A DNA stretch of 64,000 nt from Stagnihabitans sp038231775 (GTDB lineage: Bacteria > Pseudomonadota > Alphaproteobacteria > Rhodobacterales > Rhodobacteraceae): NCBI GenBank assembly GCA_038231775.1, contig JBBRKS010000001.1:1-64000 (forward strand), in the 5' to 3' direction. Under the pieces are notes generated by a model. That model was given only the letters and a program-made list of their open reading frames with translations, was not told the DNA's origin and did no database searches. This document shows, in pieces, positions 50,295 to 59,213 of this stretch. The stretch's first letter is position 1. Each line of letters begins with the position of its first letter. Position numbers and translations under genes: made by a program.

Positions 50295-51107
50295 CTACTT
50301 GCCCCCACCTGCCGTCTCTCCACCCGACCGTGTCAGGTAATAGGCACCAAGGATCGGCAGGAAGGTCACCGCGAACACGACCATGGCCACCACGTTGGTG
50401 ACAGGGCGTTGGCGCGGGCGGATCAGCTCGTCCAGCATCCAGATCGGCAGGGTTTTTGAGGCGGCTCCGGCTCCGGCGGTGAAGGTGGTGACGATGACTT
50501 CGTCGAAGCTGAGGGCGAAGGCGAGCATTCCGCCGGCCAACAGGGCGGTGGCAAGGTTGGGCAGCAGGATGTGGCGGAAGGTCTGGAAGGCGTTGGCACC
50601 AAGGTCGGCAGACGCCTCAAGAATCGCACCGGACAGGCGGCGAAAGCGGGCGACGGCGTTGTTGTAGACGATGACGATGCAGAAGGTTGCATGGCCAAGC
50701 ACGATGGTGATCCACGAAAAATCAAGATGCAGCAGGGGGATGGCGGACCGCAGGGCGATGCCGGTGATTACGCCGGGCAAGGCGATGGGCAGGATGATCA
50801 GCAGGGACAACTGGTCGCGACCCCAGAATTTTGCCCCGCTCATGGCGGCGGAAATCAGCGTGCCAAGGATCAGGGCAAGGCAGGTGGACAGCAGTGCGAT
50901 CTGACATGACAGGATCAGAGGCGGCCAGATGTCGGCACGGTTCCAGGCGATGGCGAACCATTTGGTGGTCAGGCCGGGCGGCGGGAAGGCGAAAGAGCGC
51001 TCTTCAATTGTGAAGGCGTATAGGAAGATCAACAGGATAGGCAGGTGCAGGAAGGCGAGGCCCCCGGCTGCGGCGAGTTTCAGGGGGAGGGGCGCGTTAG
51101 AGGGCAT
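50295..51107 (-). CDS. Spermidine/putrescine-type ABC permease (PotC/PotI-like)
   Basis: This 270-residue inner-membrane permease of the type I binding-protein-dependent family has six hydrophobic segments and the EAA loop ILEASADLGANAFQTFRHILLP, which contacts the ATPase. It overlaps the other permease gene by 11 bases and ends the operon. The motif ALPGVITGIALRSAIPLLHL is typical of PotC/PotI. The substrate is inferred from its partners. Confidence 0.88.
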   Translation of the reverse strand: MPSNAPLPLKLAAAGGLAFLHLPILLIFLYAFTIEERSFAFPPPGLTTKWFAIAWNRADIWPPLILSCQIALLSTCLALILGTLISAAMSGAKFWGRDQLSLLIILPIALPGVITGIALRSAIPLLHLDFSWITIVLGHATFCIVIVYNNAVARFRRLSGAILEASADLGANAFQTFRHILLPNLATALLAGGMLAFALSFDEVIVTTFTAGAGAASKTLPIWMLDELIRPRQRPVTNVVAMVVFAVTFLPILGAYYLTRSGGETAGGGK

Positions 51108-52020
51108 CGAACGCGCCCGCCTTGCGGGCGAGGGTCAGGTAAACCAGCATGATCAGGATCGGCACCACGGCGAAAGCGGCGGCCAAAGGCACGTTTCCGG
51201 CGGTGCCTTGCAGCTGATAGACCGCCATGCCGATGTAGCTGGCCGAATTGCCGATGATCTGCGGGATGATGTAATCGCCCAACGTCAGCGAAAAGGTAAA
51301 GATTGACCCCGCGATGATGCCCGGCAAGGCAAGGGGCAGCGTGACCGTCCAGAAGGTTTGCCGTGCGGTGGCGCCAAGATCGGCTGCGGCCTCAATCATC
51401 GAGGTGGGCACCCGTTCCAGCGCGGCCTGCATAGGCAGGATCATATAGGGCAGCCAGACATAGCAGAACACGGTGAAAGTACCGAGATACGAGGTGGAAA
51501 GCGAGTTCCCCCCAATCCCCGGCAACACGAGGGCGGCGTTCAAAAGCCAGTCGGTGTGGGTGGTGGTGGCGACCCAGGTCACAATGCCCTCTTTGGCGAG
51601 GATCAGTTTGAAGGCGTAGACCTTGACGAGATAGCTGCTCCACAACGGCAGCATGACGCCAAGGTAGAAGGCGGCTTTCCAGCGGCCTTTGGCGTAGCGG
51701 GCGGCGTAGTAGGCGATCGGGAAGGCAAGGATTGTGGAAGCGAGGGTGACGGCTGTGGCCATCAGAAGGGTGCGGGTGATGATCGACAGGTTGGAGGGTG
51801 TGAACAGCTGCGCGTAGGTTTTGAGGGTGAATTCCGGGATGATCAGGCCGGAGAAATCGTCGAGCGAATAGAAGGACTGCAGCAACAGGGCTGCGAGCGA
51901 GCCGAGATAGATGAGGCCGAGCCAGAGGAGCGGCGGGGTCAACAGGAGGGCCAGGAGGAGTTTGGGGTGGCGCCAGAACAGCGTGGTAAGGTGGTCGGGC
52001 AGGGATCTGGTGGGTGTCAT
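51097..52020 (-). CDS. Spermidine/putrescine-type ABC permease (PotB/PotH-like)
   Basis: This 307-residue permease has a longer N-terminus, six membrane segments, the periplasmic SFYSLDDFSGLIIPEFTLKT region and the EAA loop SMIEAAADLGATARQTFWTV. Its ATG (52020) overlaps the TGA of an 86-codon reading frame that spans the hairpin array upstream (ATGA). The bases before the start (CCTCCTCCAA) contain no Shine-Dalgarno sequence, which suggests translational coupling or a leaderless-like start. Confidence 0.88.
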   Translation of the reverse strand: MTPTRSLPDHLTTLFWRHPKLLLALLLTPPLLWLGLIYLGSLAALLLQSFYSLDDFSGLIIPEFTLKTYAQLFTPSNLSIITRTLLMATAVTLASTILAFPIAYYAARYAKGRWKAAFYLGVMLPLWSSYLVKVYAFKLILAKEGIVTWVATTTHTDWLLNAALVLPGIGGNSLSTSYLGTFTVFCYVWLPYMILPMQAALERVPTSMIEAAADLGATARQTFWTVTLPLALPGIIAGSIFTFSLTLGDYIIPQIIGNSASYIGMAVYQLQGTAGNVPLAAAFAVVPILIMLVYLTLARKAGAFDAL

Positions 52021-52273
52021 TTGGAGGAGGCGCCGGCACGAATTTTCTGCGAAAATTCAGGGGATTTGGGGGCATGGATTTTCTGCGAAAATTCAGCGGG
52101 TTCGGTTAGGCGAATTTTCTGCGAAAATTCGACGGTATTGGCTTGATGAATTTTCTGCGAAAATTCGGCAAGGGTGCGGGGTCGATTTTTCTGCGAAAAA
52201 TCGGGGGGAGGGATGGCCCCGGTGTCCTGCACAAAAGCAAAAGCCTCCGGCGGGAGTATTTGGCAAAGAGCAA

Positions 52274-52277
<4 letters not shown>
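52017..52277 (-). CDS. Possible small repeat protein spanning the hairpin array
   Basis: An 86-codon frame starts at ATG 52277, overlapping the ATPase stop (ATGA), and ends at TGA 52017-52019, overlapping the permease start (ATGA). The first 12 residues come from a dispersed repeat. Residues 26-79 are five 12-residue units beginning (D/E)FSQK(I/N) at 26, 38, 50, 62 and 74. No ribosome site is visible. It could be a real coupled small protein or a by-product of in-frame repeat insertion; the compensatory substitutions argue for RNA-level selection (see Findings). Confidence 0.35.
52040..52203 (-). repeat. Five-copy hairpin array, 36-base period
   Basis: Five copies of GAATTTTCGCAGAAAATTC (minus strand), at 52040-52058, 52077-52094, 52111-52131, 52148-52166 and 52183-52203, occur at a regular 35-36 base spacing. 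Each forms an 8-9 bp stem with a GCA loop. The unit at 52183 has changed base pairs on both arms (CGATTTTTC/GAAAAATCG) that preserve pairing. The sequences between them (15-18 bases) are unrelated. The array lies between the ATPase and permease cistrons. Confidence 0.9.
52241..52275 (+). repeat. Dispersed rhodobacterial repeat, copy 3
   Basis: Starts AAGCCTCCGGCGGGAGTATT and shares 24 identical bases (52252-52275) with the minus strand of 19635-19658 and a shorter stretch with 12015-12033. On the operon's coding strand it begins at the ATPase stop codon. Confidence 0.7.
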
Positions 52278-53206
<929 letters not shown>

Positions 53207-53445
53207 GGCAAAGAATGCCCCCTGCGCGATGGTCAGATCAAGGCTGTCGACCGCTTTGATAGGGCCGAAGTGGCGGGTGACGGCCCGAAATTCGACGGCG
53301 GGGGTTGACGTGGTGGGGATTTGGGCACCGTGGATTGGGGTGGCTTGAACTTGAGCGTCAAAGGCTTGGGGCGGCAGTGTTACGCGTGGCGACGGTCAGA
53401 GAATCGAGCAATGGCCGGGCTTCGGGCGTACGCTTTATTCGACTA

Positions 53446-53470
53446 CCGGGCAAAGGGTGCCTCTGCCCGG
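53446..53470 (-). terminator. Intercistronic hairpin after the substrate-binding protein gene
   Basis: A 7-bp stem CCGGGCA/TGCCCGG with an 11-base loop lies 44 bases after the binding-protein stop, within the 307-base gap before the ATPase. No U-tract follows. Such hairpins often raise binding-protein levels over membrane subunits by partial termination or mRNA stabilisation. Confidence 0.5.
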
Positions 53471-53513
53471 CCTTATGGATGTCAGCCGCTCGCCAATCTG
53501 TGGCCTTGCTTGG

Positions 53514-54671
53514 TCAGTTGCCGCCGACCACGGCCATATAGTCGGTCACCCATTGGGCGTAGGGGATGCATGCACCGTCACCCGCTGCGCAATTGGCGAT
53601 GGGGGTCGTCCAGAAGTGGATTTTGTCAAACGCCTCCGCCCCGTTGTCCTTGCACCCGGCATCGGTTTGCTGACCTGATCCGTCGGTGCAGGCGGTGGGC
53701 ACAACGGGAACTGACCCGAACCAGACCGACAGGTCGGATTGCAGGTTTGAATTCAGCGTGTGTTCCATCCACTGATAGGCGCAGTTCGGGTGCGGCGCGT
53801 CGGTCGCCATCATCGTGGTGTCAGACCAGCCGGTCGCACCTTCCTCCGGGATGGTTGAGGCAATCGGCGCCTCTTCCTGTTTCAGCAGATTGACCTGATA
53901 GGGCCACGAGGTCGAGGCGACGATACCTTCGTTCTTGAAATCATCGGTCTGGACGGTCGAATCGCTCCAATATTTCGACACAAGTTTGCGTTGGGCGCGC
54001 AACAGGTCCAGCACGGCGGCATATTGCGGTGGGGTCAGTTCATAGGGGTTGGTGATGCCAAGGTCGGGCTTGTGGGCCATCAGGTACAAGGCTGCATCGG
54101 CCAGATAGATCGGGCCGGCATAGGCCTCGACCCGGCCGGAATTGGGCTTTCCGTCGGGCAAATCGCCCGCCTCGAACACCACGGACCACGATTTGGGCGG
54201 CTCTTTGAAGGTGTCGGTGTTGTACATCAGCACGTTCGGCCCCCACTGGTAGGGCACGCCGTAATGCTTGCCATCCACCGTGAACCACGCCCCATCTTTC
54301 AGGCGCGGATCGACCTTGTCCCACGACGGGATAAGGGCAGTATTGATTTCCTGCACCTTCTTGCCTGCGACCAGCCGCAACGACGCATCGCCAGAGGCGG
54401 TCACAAGGTCAAAGCCGCCCTGGTTCATCAGGCTGACCATTTCATCCGAGGTGCCAGCGGTCTTGACGTTGACCTTGCAGCCAGAGGTCGCCTCAAACTT
54501 GGTAATCCAGTCAAACGTCTTGTCGCTTTCGCCGCGCTCCATATAGCCCGGCCAGGCGACGATATCGACCTCACCCTCACCCGCACCGATGGCGGTGACC
54601 TGAGCCAGAAGCGGTGATGTCGCAAGGGCCAAGGCCAGAAGGCCCACACCCATCAGTTTTGTGGTTTGCAT
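53514..54671 (-). CDS. PotD/PotF-like periplasmic substrate-binding protein
   Basis: This 385-residue protein has a signal peptide (MQTTKLMGVGLLALALATSP) and matches spermidine/putrescine-type solute-binding proteins: EVDIVAWPGYMERGESDKTF, GGFDLVTASGDASLRLVAGK, VPYQWGPNVLMYNTDTF and VASTSWPYQVNLLKQEE. Several cysteines occur in pairs (PTACTDGS, DAGCKDN, ANCAAGDGACI), which may form disulfides. First gene of the operon; start is ATG after an AGGGAG site. The ligand cannot be read; a polyamine is the default. Confidence 0.87.
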   Translation of the reverse strand: MQTTKLMGVGLLALALATSPLLAQVTAIGAGEGEVDIVAWPGYMERGESDKTFDWITKFEATSGCKVNVKTAGTSDEMVSLMNQGGFDLVTASGDASLRLVAGKKVQEINTALIPSWDKVDPRLKDGAWFTVDGKHYGVPYQWGPNVLMYNTDTFKEPPKSWSVVFEAGDLPDGKPNSGRVEAYAGPIYLADAALYLMAHKPDLGITNPYELTPPQYAAVLDLLRAQRKLVSKYWSDSTVQTDDFKNEGIVASTSWPYQVNLLKQEEAPIASTIPEEGATGWSDTTMMATDAPHPNCAYQWMEHTLNSNLQSDLSVWFGSVPVVPTACTDGSGQQTDAGCKDNGAEAFDKIHFWTTPIANCAAGDGACIPYAQWVTDYMAVVGGN

Positions 54672-54846
54672 TGCAGGCTCCCTGATCAAATGCGCGGACT
54701 GCGCGGTGCCGCTTGGCGCGGGCTTATGATCAAATTAGACAAGGCAGGGCAGGACGCAAGGGGGATTCTTGTGGGGCTGGCGTTGCAGGCATGGGGTTTC
54801 ACAGCCCGTGCTCCCCCGACGGGATATGCGCACAGCGGGGATGCGA

Positions 54847-55320
54847 TCAGGGGTGCGACATGGCGGTCAGCAAAGCGGCACGGTCGCGGGCGATCAGGGC
54901 GTCATAGGCGGCCAGCTTTTCAGCGGTGAAATGGCCCTCTTCGGCCAGCAGGTTGACGGTGCCAAGGACGCGGCCCGGCACCGGTCCGTCATTTGCGAAG
55001 ATTGGCACGTTGATGCACGACCCAAGGCCCAGCGAGGTAATCAGCGCGTGGTCAAAGAAGTAGCGGGCGAATTCCGGCGTGGTGTTGGCGACAAAGGTCT
55101 GGCGTCCGTCGATACACACCTCATACCAGCCGTCCCGCGTCACCGGTTTGGTGCCCGACACCGGATATTCGACCGGATGCGAGGTATAGGCGCGGCGGGC
55201 CAGTTCTTCGGCTGCATCCATCACCGTCACCGTGAACAGGCGGGTTCCCAGTGCGGCACAGGCCGCGTGCAAGGTAGCATAGGTTTGCTCGTCAGCGGCA
55301 GACAGGTCAGGCGTGGTCAT
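54847..55320 (-). CDS. GAF domain protein
   Basis: This 157-residue cytoplasmic protein is a single GAF-like domain: TRLFTVTVMDAAEELARRAY, the loop SGTKPVTRDGWYEVCIDGRQ, GLGSCINVPIFANDGPVPGR and VLGTVNLLAEEGHFTAEKLA. Such stand-alone GAF proteins sense small ligands or redox state. Start chosen at ATG 55320 with AAGGA upstream; it overlaps the HPP gene's 3' end by 14 bases. Confidence 0.8.
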   Translation of the reverse strand: MTTPDLSAADEQTYATLHAACAALGTRLFTVTVMDAAEELARRAYTSHPVEYPVSGTKPVTRDGWYEVCIDGRQTFVANTTPEFARYFFDHALITSLGLGSCINVPIFANDGPVPGRVLGTVNLLAEEGHFTAEKLAAYDALIARDRAALLTAMSHP

Positions 55321-56455
55321 CGGATGGTCCTTCATGAGAGGTTTCGCTGGCATGGACAAGGGCTGCCAGAATGTCAGAACGGGTGATCACACCGCACAGG
55401 CTGCCATCGGCATCCAGCACCGGCAGGCAGGTTTGCTGACCCTGCAGCAGCGCGGGCAAAAGATCGGCAAGCAAAGCGTCGAGGCTGGCGGTGGCAACTG
55501 TGGCCTGCATCAGATGATGGGCAGACAGGCCCTGCGCGCCGGGCCGCAGGATAACCAGCACCGGCACAAGGCCCAAGAGCCGGTTCAGCCCATCCACCAC
55601 CGGCAGAGCGCGGCAGCCCTGTCTGACAAACAGGGCAGAGATCTGACGCCAGTCTGCCGTAGGGCTTAAGGTTGCCGGATCACGCGTCATGATCTGCGCA
55701 GCCGTCAGCTTGGGGTGCGGCGCCAGCGCCTCAGCCGTTGTGATCAGGCGGGCAAGGTCGTCGACACCAACCGTCCCCTCCAGCCGCAACTGGGCGAGTG
55801 CCGCGGCCAGAACCAGGGGAGAGGGCGGCATGGACAGGGGTTCCGCCACAGCAGGTTCATCAGCAACAGGCAGCGGCGCGAACGGATAGCGCCGCCCGGT
55901 CACCCGGTGAAAGACCAATCCAAAGGCCACCAGCAGCGCCGACCCGGCAAACACCGTCAGCCCCAGCCAAGTAAGGCTGCCTTGCAGGCCTGCCGGAGCG
56001 GCCAGAACCGTTGCAATCGCCACAGCACCGCCCGGCGGATGCAGGCACCGCGCCCACGCCATCACGAGGATGGCGGCAAAGACCGCCACGATCAGCGTCA
56101 TCACGGGCGGTCCGCCCAAAATCAATCCGACCAAAGGCAAGATAGCCAAGGCTAAGGCGGCGGACAGCGTGTTGCCCGCCACCACCGACCATGGCTGCGA
56201 CATCGGGCTGGCCGGGATAAGATAGATCATCACGGCCGACGCCCCGAGGGGTGCGATCAGCATCGGATGCGCCCAAAACCCGGCCCCGGCCAGACTCGAA
56301 CCAAGATCCAATCCCAGATCCGATGCGATCAGCCAAAGCACCGCTTGGGTCAGGCCAAGCCCCAGCAACGCGCCCACAGCGTCGCGCACGGCCTCAACCG
56401 GTTGGGCGTGCGGCATCGCGGGCCCAAAGGCACGCAGGGTCAGACTGTCAAATCG
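55307..56455 (-). CDS. HPP-family membrane protein with CBS domains
   Basis: This protein of about 382 residues has an N-terminal HPP domain with several membrane segments (GALLGLGLTQAVLWL, FWAHPMLIAPLGASAVMIYL, CLHPPGGAVAIATVLAAP with the family's H-P-P motif) and two C-terminal CBS domains (AAQIMTRDPATLSPTADWRQ; CLPVLDADGSLCGVITRSDI). HPP proteins include chloroplast/cyanobacterial nitrite transporters. I prefer a TTG start at 56455 preceded by GAGG six bases upstream; other in-frame candidates are TTG 56503 and ATG 56416. Confidence 0.82.
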   Translation of the reverse strand, partial: RFDSLTLRAFGPAMPHAQPVEAVRDAVGALLGLGLTQAVLWLIASDLGLDLGSSLAGAGFWAHPMLIAPLGASAVMIYLIPASPMSQPWSVVAGNTLSAALALAILPLVGLILGGPPVMTLIVAVFAAILVMAWARCLHPPGGAVAIATVLAAPAGLQGSLTWLGLTVFAGSALLVAFGLVFHRVTGRRYPFAPLPVADEPAVAEPLSMPPSPLVLAAALAQLRLEGTVGVDDLARLITTAEALAPHPKLTAAQIMTRDPATLSPTADWRQISALFVRQGCRALPVVDGLNRLLGLVPVLVILRPGAQGLSAHHLMQATVATASLDALLADLLPALLQGQQTCLPVLDADGSLCGVITRSDILAALVHASETSHEGPSDDHA

Positions 56456-56465
56456 CAAAGCGGCC

Positions 56466-56828
56466 TCATGGTTGCGGTGTGCCGTCCCAACGTCCGGTGG
56501 CAAGAACGGTCCAACCCTCGGCAGGCACCGGGGCTGGCGGCGGAGTCATCCCCGGCTCCCATACCATCAAAAGTATGTGATCCGGGTCGCGGCGCGCCTC
56601 ACCGGCCTCGGCCATGGCCTGCCAGACGAGACCAAACCCTTCCATCAAAAGGCCCTCGACGTAGAACGGGATTTCTTCGGCATCCAGGAGTTCGGCGGCG
56701 TCGTCCTGCACCAGCCAGCCATCCTCGACCTCAGCCGCCCACAGCACCTGCCCTTCGATGCCAGGGTGGCGTGCTGCAAGCCGCTTCAGCGGGGCCAGAA
56801 AGGCAAGGGTCAGGGCGTCGTCTGTCAT
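56466..56828 (-). CDS. Conserved hypothetical acidic protein
   Basis: This 120-residue cytoplasmic protein is rich in Asp, Glu and Ala (ELLDAEEIPFYVEGLLMEGF) with a Pro-rich C-terminal segment. It has no recognised domain. It precedes the HPP gene by 10 bases, implying co-transcription. Its composition and open frame look genuine; no function can be proposed. Confidence 0.65.
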   Translation of the reverse strand: MTDDALTLAFLAPLKRLAARHPGIEGQVLWAAEVEDGWLVQDDAAELLDAEEIPFYVEGLLMEGFGLVWQAMAEAGEARRDPDHILLMVWEPGMTPPPAPVPAEGWTVLATGRWDGTPQP

Positions 56829-56990
56829 GGATTGGTCACGGGTTAGGACGGGGCTTCGTCACGGCTTGGGGACATGAAACAGGTCATGGCGCAAGGCATA
56901 ACATCTGGCAAGAGGGATCGCAGGACCGCCGCACCGCTATTCCCTTTGGCGTCCGGCCTGCCCATATACAGTGCCAAAGAGGAGACGCCG

Positions 56991-57230
56991 ATGGAATTCG
57001 TATTGCTTCTGGTGGTGGGTGCGGCGGCTGGATTTCTGGCCACACGGATGATGAAACTGCAGACCGACATCCCGACGACTATCGCCATCGGGGTGGGTGG
57101 TGCGATCATCGGCGGGCTGGTGATCCGGTTACTGGCCGAGGTGGCGGGCTGGATGGCCGGCTTTGTCGGCGCGGTGCTGGGCGCGCTTGTGCTGCTGTGG
57201 ATCTGGAAGACCTACTTCGCCCGGCGCTGA
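56991..57230 (+). CDS. GlsB/YeaQ/YmgE-type small membrane protein
   Basis: This 79-residue protein is almost entirely hydrophobic with a Gly-rich pattern (LLLVVGAAAGFLATRMMKLQ, GVGGAIIGGLVIRLL, AGFVGAVLGALVLLWIWKTY) typical of transglycosylase-associated or stress-response small membrane proteins. I chose the ATG after AGAGGAG; a frame starting at 56874 would add 39 non-conserved residues. Confidence 0.8.
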   Translation: MEFVLLLVVGAAAGFLATRMMKLQTDIPTTIAIGVGGAIIGGLVIRLLAEVAGWMAGFVGAVLGALVLLWIWKTYFARR

Positions 57231-57291
57231 ACACGTGTCCTGACCCAACTTGCGGATGGCTTTGCGGCAACATTCAATGCCGCAATGTAGC

Positions 57292-57828
57292 CTAACCCAG
57301 CTTCTTCAGCATGTCTTTCAGGCGAAAGTCCTTGTCGCCCAGACCCTGCCACAAGACCTGACCCTGCCAGGCCGCAAAGATCATCGCGGCAGAGTCGCGG
57401 TCTTGGGTACGGGTGGCCAGCAGGGCCTCGACCCGGTCACGCCAGTCGGCGGCCCGCGCGCGCAGACGCACGTGGCGCAGACTTGCGGCCAAAAGCGCTG
57501 CCATCGGCACACCCTCAGCCTTGTCGCTCAACGCCTTAAGCAAAGCCTGCGGCCCCTTCTGCAAAGCCTTGCCCGCCTTGGCGGAAGACGGCTCTGCCCC
57601 CTCGGCCTCGGCGGCGGTGGCCACGGCGTCCAACGCGTCCCAGCCCCAGGACAAAGCCTGCTCAACCATTTGCGGCAAAGGACCATAGCGCTGCACCAAA
57701 GACGCACCAGCCAGACCGGTCGCCCGGGCCACAGCGGAAAACGCCACGGCCTTCTCACCCTCCGCCGCGATCATCTGCAAGATGGCGGCAAAGACATCAG
57801 AATCAGGAAGGGTTCTTGGACGAGCCAT
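57292..57828 (-). CDS. TetR/AcrR family transcriptional regulator
   Basis: This 178-residue protein has an N-terminal TetR-type helix-turn-helix (DVFAAILQMIAAEGEKAVAF with ARATGLAGASLVQRYG as recognition region) and an all-helical C-terminal ligand domain. A palindromic operator candidate lies 8 bases upstream of its start (57837-57854), so autoregulation is likely. The regulated target could be the small membrane protein gene or a gene elsewhere. Confidence 0.82.
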   Translation of the reverse strand: MARPRTLPDSDVFAAILQMIAAEGEKAVAFSAVARATGLAGASLVQRYGPLPQMVEQALSWGWDALDAVATAAEAEGAEPSSAKAGKALQKGPQALLKALSDKAEGVPMAALLAASLRHVRLRARAADWRDRVEALLATRTQDRDSAAMIFAAWQGQVLWQGLGDKDFRLKDMLKKLG

Positions 57829-57836
57829 CCGCGAAC

Positions 57837-57854
57837 TGTAAACACCGGTTCACA
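57837..57854. promoter_or_regulatory. Candidate TetR autoregulatory operator
   Basis: TGTAAACACCGGTTCACA is an imperfect palindrome with arms TGTAAAC and GTTCACA (6 of 7 positions symmetric) around four bases. It lies directly upstream of the TetR start codon. Confidence 0.5.
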
Positions 57855-58040
57855 AACCGCAACCGGGCAAATCGCAGCGGTTCTGACACACGGCATCAAC
57901 CCACGCTCCGGCAATCCCATTCATCCAGGTTCAAATATTCCCCAGCAGAGCGACGTCCAAGCCGGTTGGCTGCAAGCCAGAGGCGAAAAAAAGCAGTGCG
58001 CGGAACGCGCTCGACTGGCTACCGCCAGCGGGACCGGGCG

Positions 58041-59207
58041 CTATAGCAAAATGCCGGGATCGCGGCCGAGATCAAGGCCGGGAAACACGGTGGACTGCAA
58101 ACCAGCCGCATCGACGCCGAACATGGCGCGCAAGGCCCAGGCCGGATAGGCCCGCACATCGCCGGTCGGCATCAGGTCGCGCTGTTGCAACAGGTTGGCA
58201 TCGGCCAGACCCGGCCAGGTGCCAAACACCTTGCCGCCCTTCAGCGCCCCGCCCGCCAGAACCGCCATACCGCCAGTGCCGTGGTCGGTGCCTGCGGTGC
58301 CATTCTCACGCGCGGTGCGGCCAAATTCGGTCATCGCCACCACAAGCGTGGTGCCCCACGCCTTTCCAAGTCCGGTCTTCATGGCCAACAGCGCGTCGGT
58401 CAGTCCGGTCAACTGTTCTGCCATCGTCTTTTCCTGCGTGCGGTGGGTGTCCCAGCCGCCAAACGAAAAGCTTGCAATGCGCGACGCCCCCATCAGACGC
58501 TCCGCCACATAGGTGCCCAACTGGCCATAGGCCACTCCCCCCTTGGGGGCCGCCTCGCCATTCAGGTTGCGCATCAGATGCTGCGCCTCGGTATAGGGTT
58601 GCGAAAACATCGGGTCGGCGGTGTTGACGGCGGTCAACAAATCCTGGGCCTGCGCGGACAGCGGGCTTTGCTCGACCGGGAACCAATGGTCGGTTTCGTG
58701 GCTGCCGTCCAGGATCAGCAAGCGCTGCTGGCCAACCGCAACGGCGGTGTCGGGTGCTGTGTTCGGCATGAGCGAAAGCGCCCGGTTCAGCCAGCCGTCG
58801 CGGCTGGCCGTCTCGTTGCCGTCCGCCGCTCCGGTGCCATTTTCCAGCGCGTCTTGCCCTACAAAGTGGCTGCGGCCTGACCGATAGGGGGTTGCGACCG
58901 CGTGTGCAAAGCCCAACTCACCAGCTTTCCACAACGGCATCAGACCTGCTGCCGCCGGATGCAGGTGGAAAAAGTCGGTCAGCGGCAACCCCGCAACGGC
59001 AGCCAAAGTCGGGCGCAGCGCGGCATAGGCCGGGTCACCCACCGGGCGCACCACGTCCAGCCCGTCCATCGCCCCACGCAGCACGATCACCACCAGCCGG
59101 TTTTCACCCGGTGCCGCCGCAAAAGTAACGGGCGTCAACAGGGGCGAGGCTGCAATCGAACAGCCAATCAGAAAAGCACGACGTGACACCAACAGATCAT
59201 GAGCCAT
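58041..59207 (-). CDS. DUF1501 family protein, Tat-exported
   Basis: This 388-residue protein has a twin-arginine signal (SRRAFLIGCSIAASPLLTPV) and the DUF1501 sulfatase-like alkaline-phosphatase fold: VVIVLRGAMDGLDVVRPVGD, SGRSHFVGQDALENGTG, TLVVAMTEFGRTARENGTAG (with the TDHGTG metal region). The product is periplasmic. It follows the DUF1800 gene by 6 bases; the two families are commonly paired, with unknown function. Confidence 0.9.
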   Translation of the reverse strand: MAHDLLVSRRAFLIGCSIAASPLLTPVTFAAAPGENRLVVIVLRGAMDGLDVVRPVGDPAYAALRPTLAAVAGLPLTDFFHLHPAAAGLMPLWKAGELGFAHAVATPYRSGRSHFVGQDALENGTGAADGNETASRDGWLNRALSLMPNTAPDTAVAVGQQRLLILDGSHETDHWFPVEQSPLSAQAQDLLTAVNTADPMFSQPYTEAQHLMRNLNGEAAPKGGVAYGQLGTYVAERLMGASRIASFSFGGWDTHRTQEKTMAEQLTGLTDALLAMKTGLGKAWGTTLVVAMTEFGRTARENGTAGTDHGTGGMAVLAGGALKGGKVFGTWPGLADANLLQQRDLMPTGDVRAYPAWALRAMFGVDAAGLQSTVFPGLDLGRDPGILL

Positions 59208-59213
59208 GATGAT

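Noticed and set aside
52040..52203. CRISPR-like array (repeats at regular spacing)
   Set aside because: Units are 19-21 bases with 15-18 base intervals, palindromic almost end to end, with no cas genes or leader; they fit intercistronic hairpin elements.
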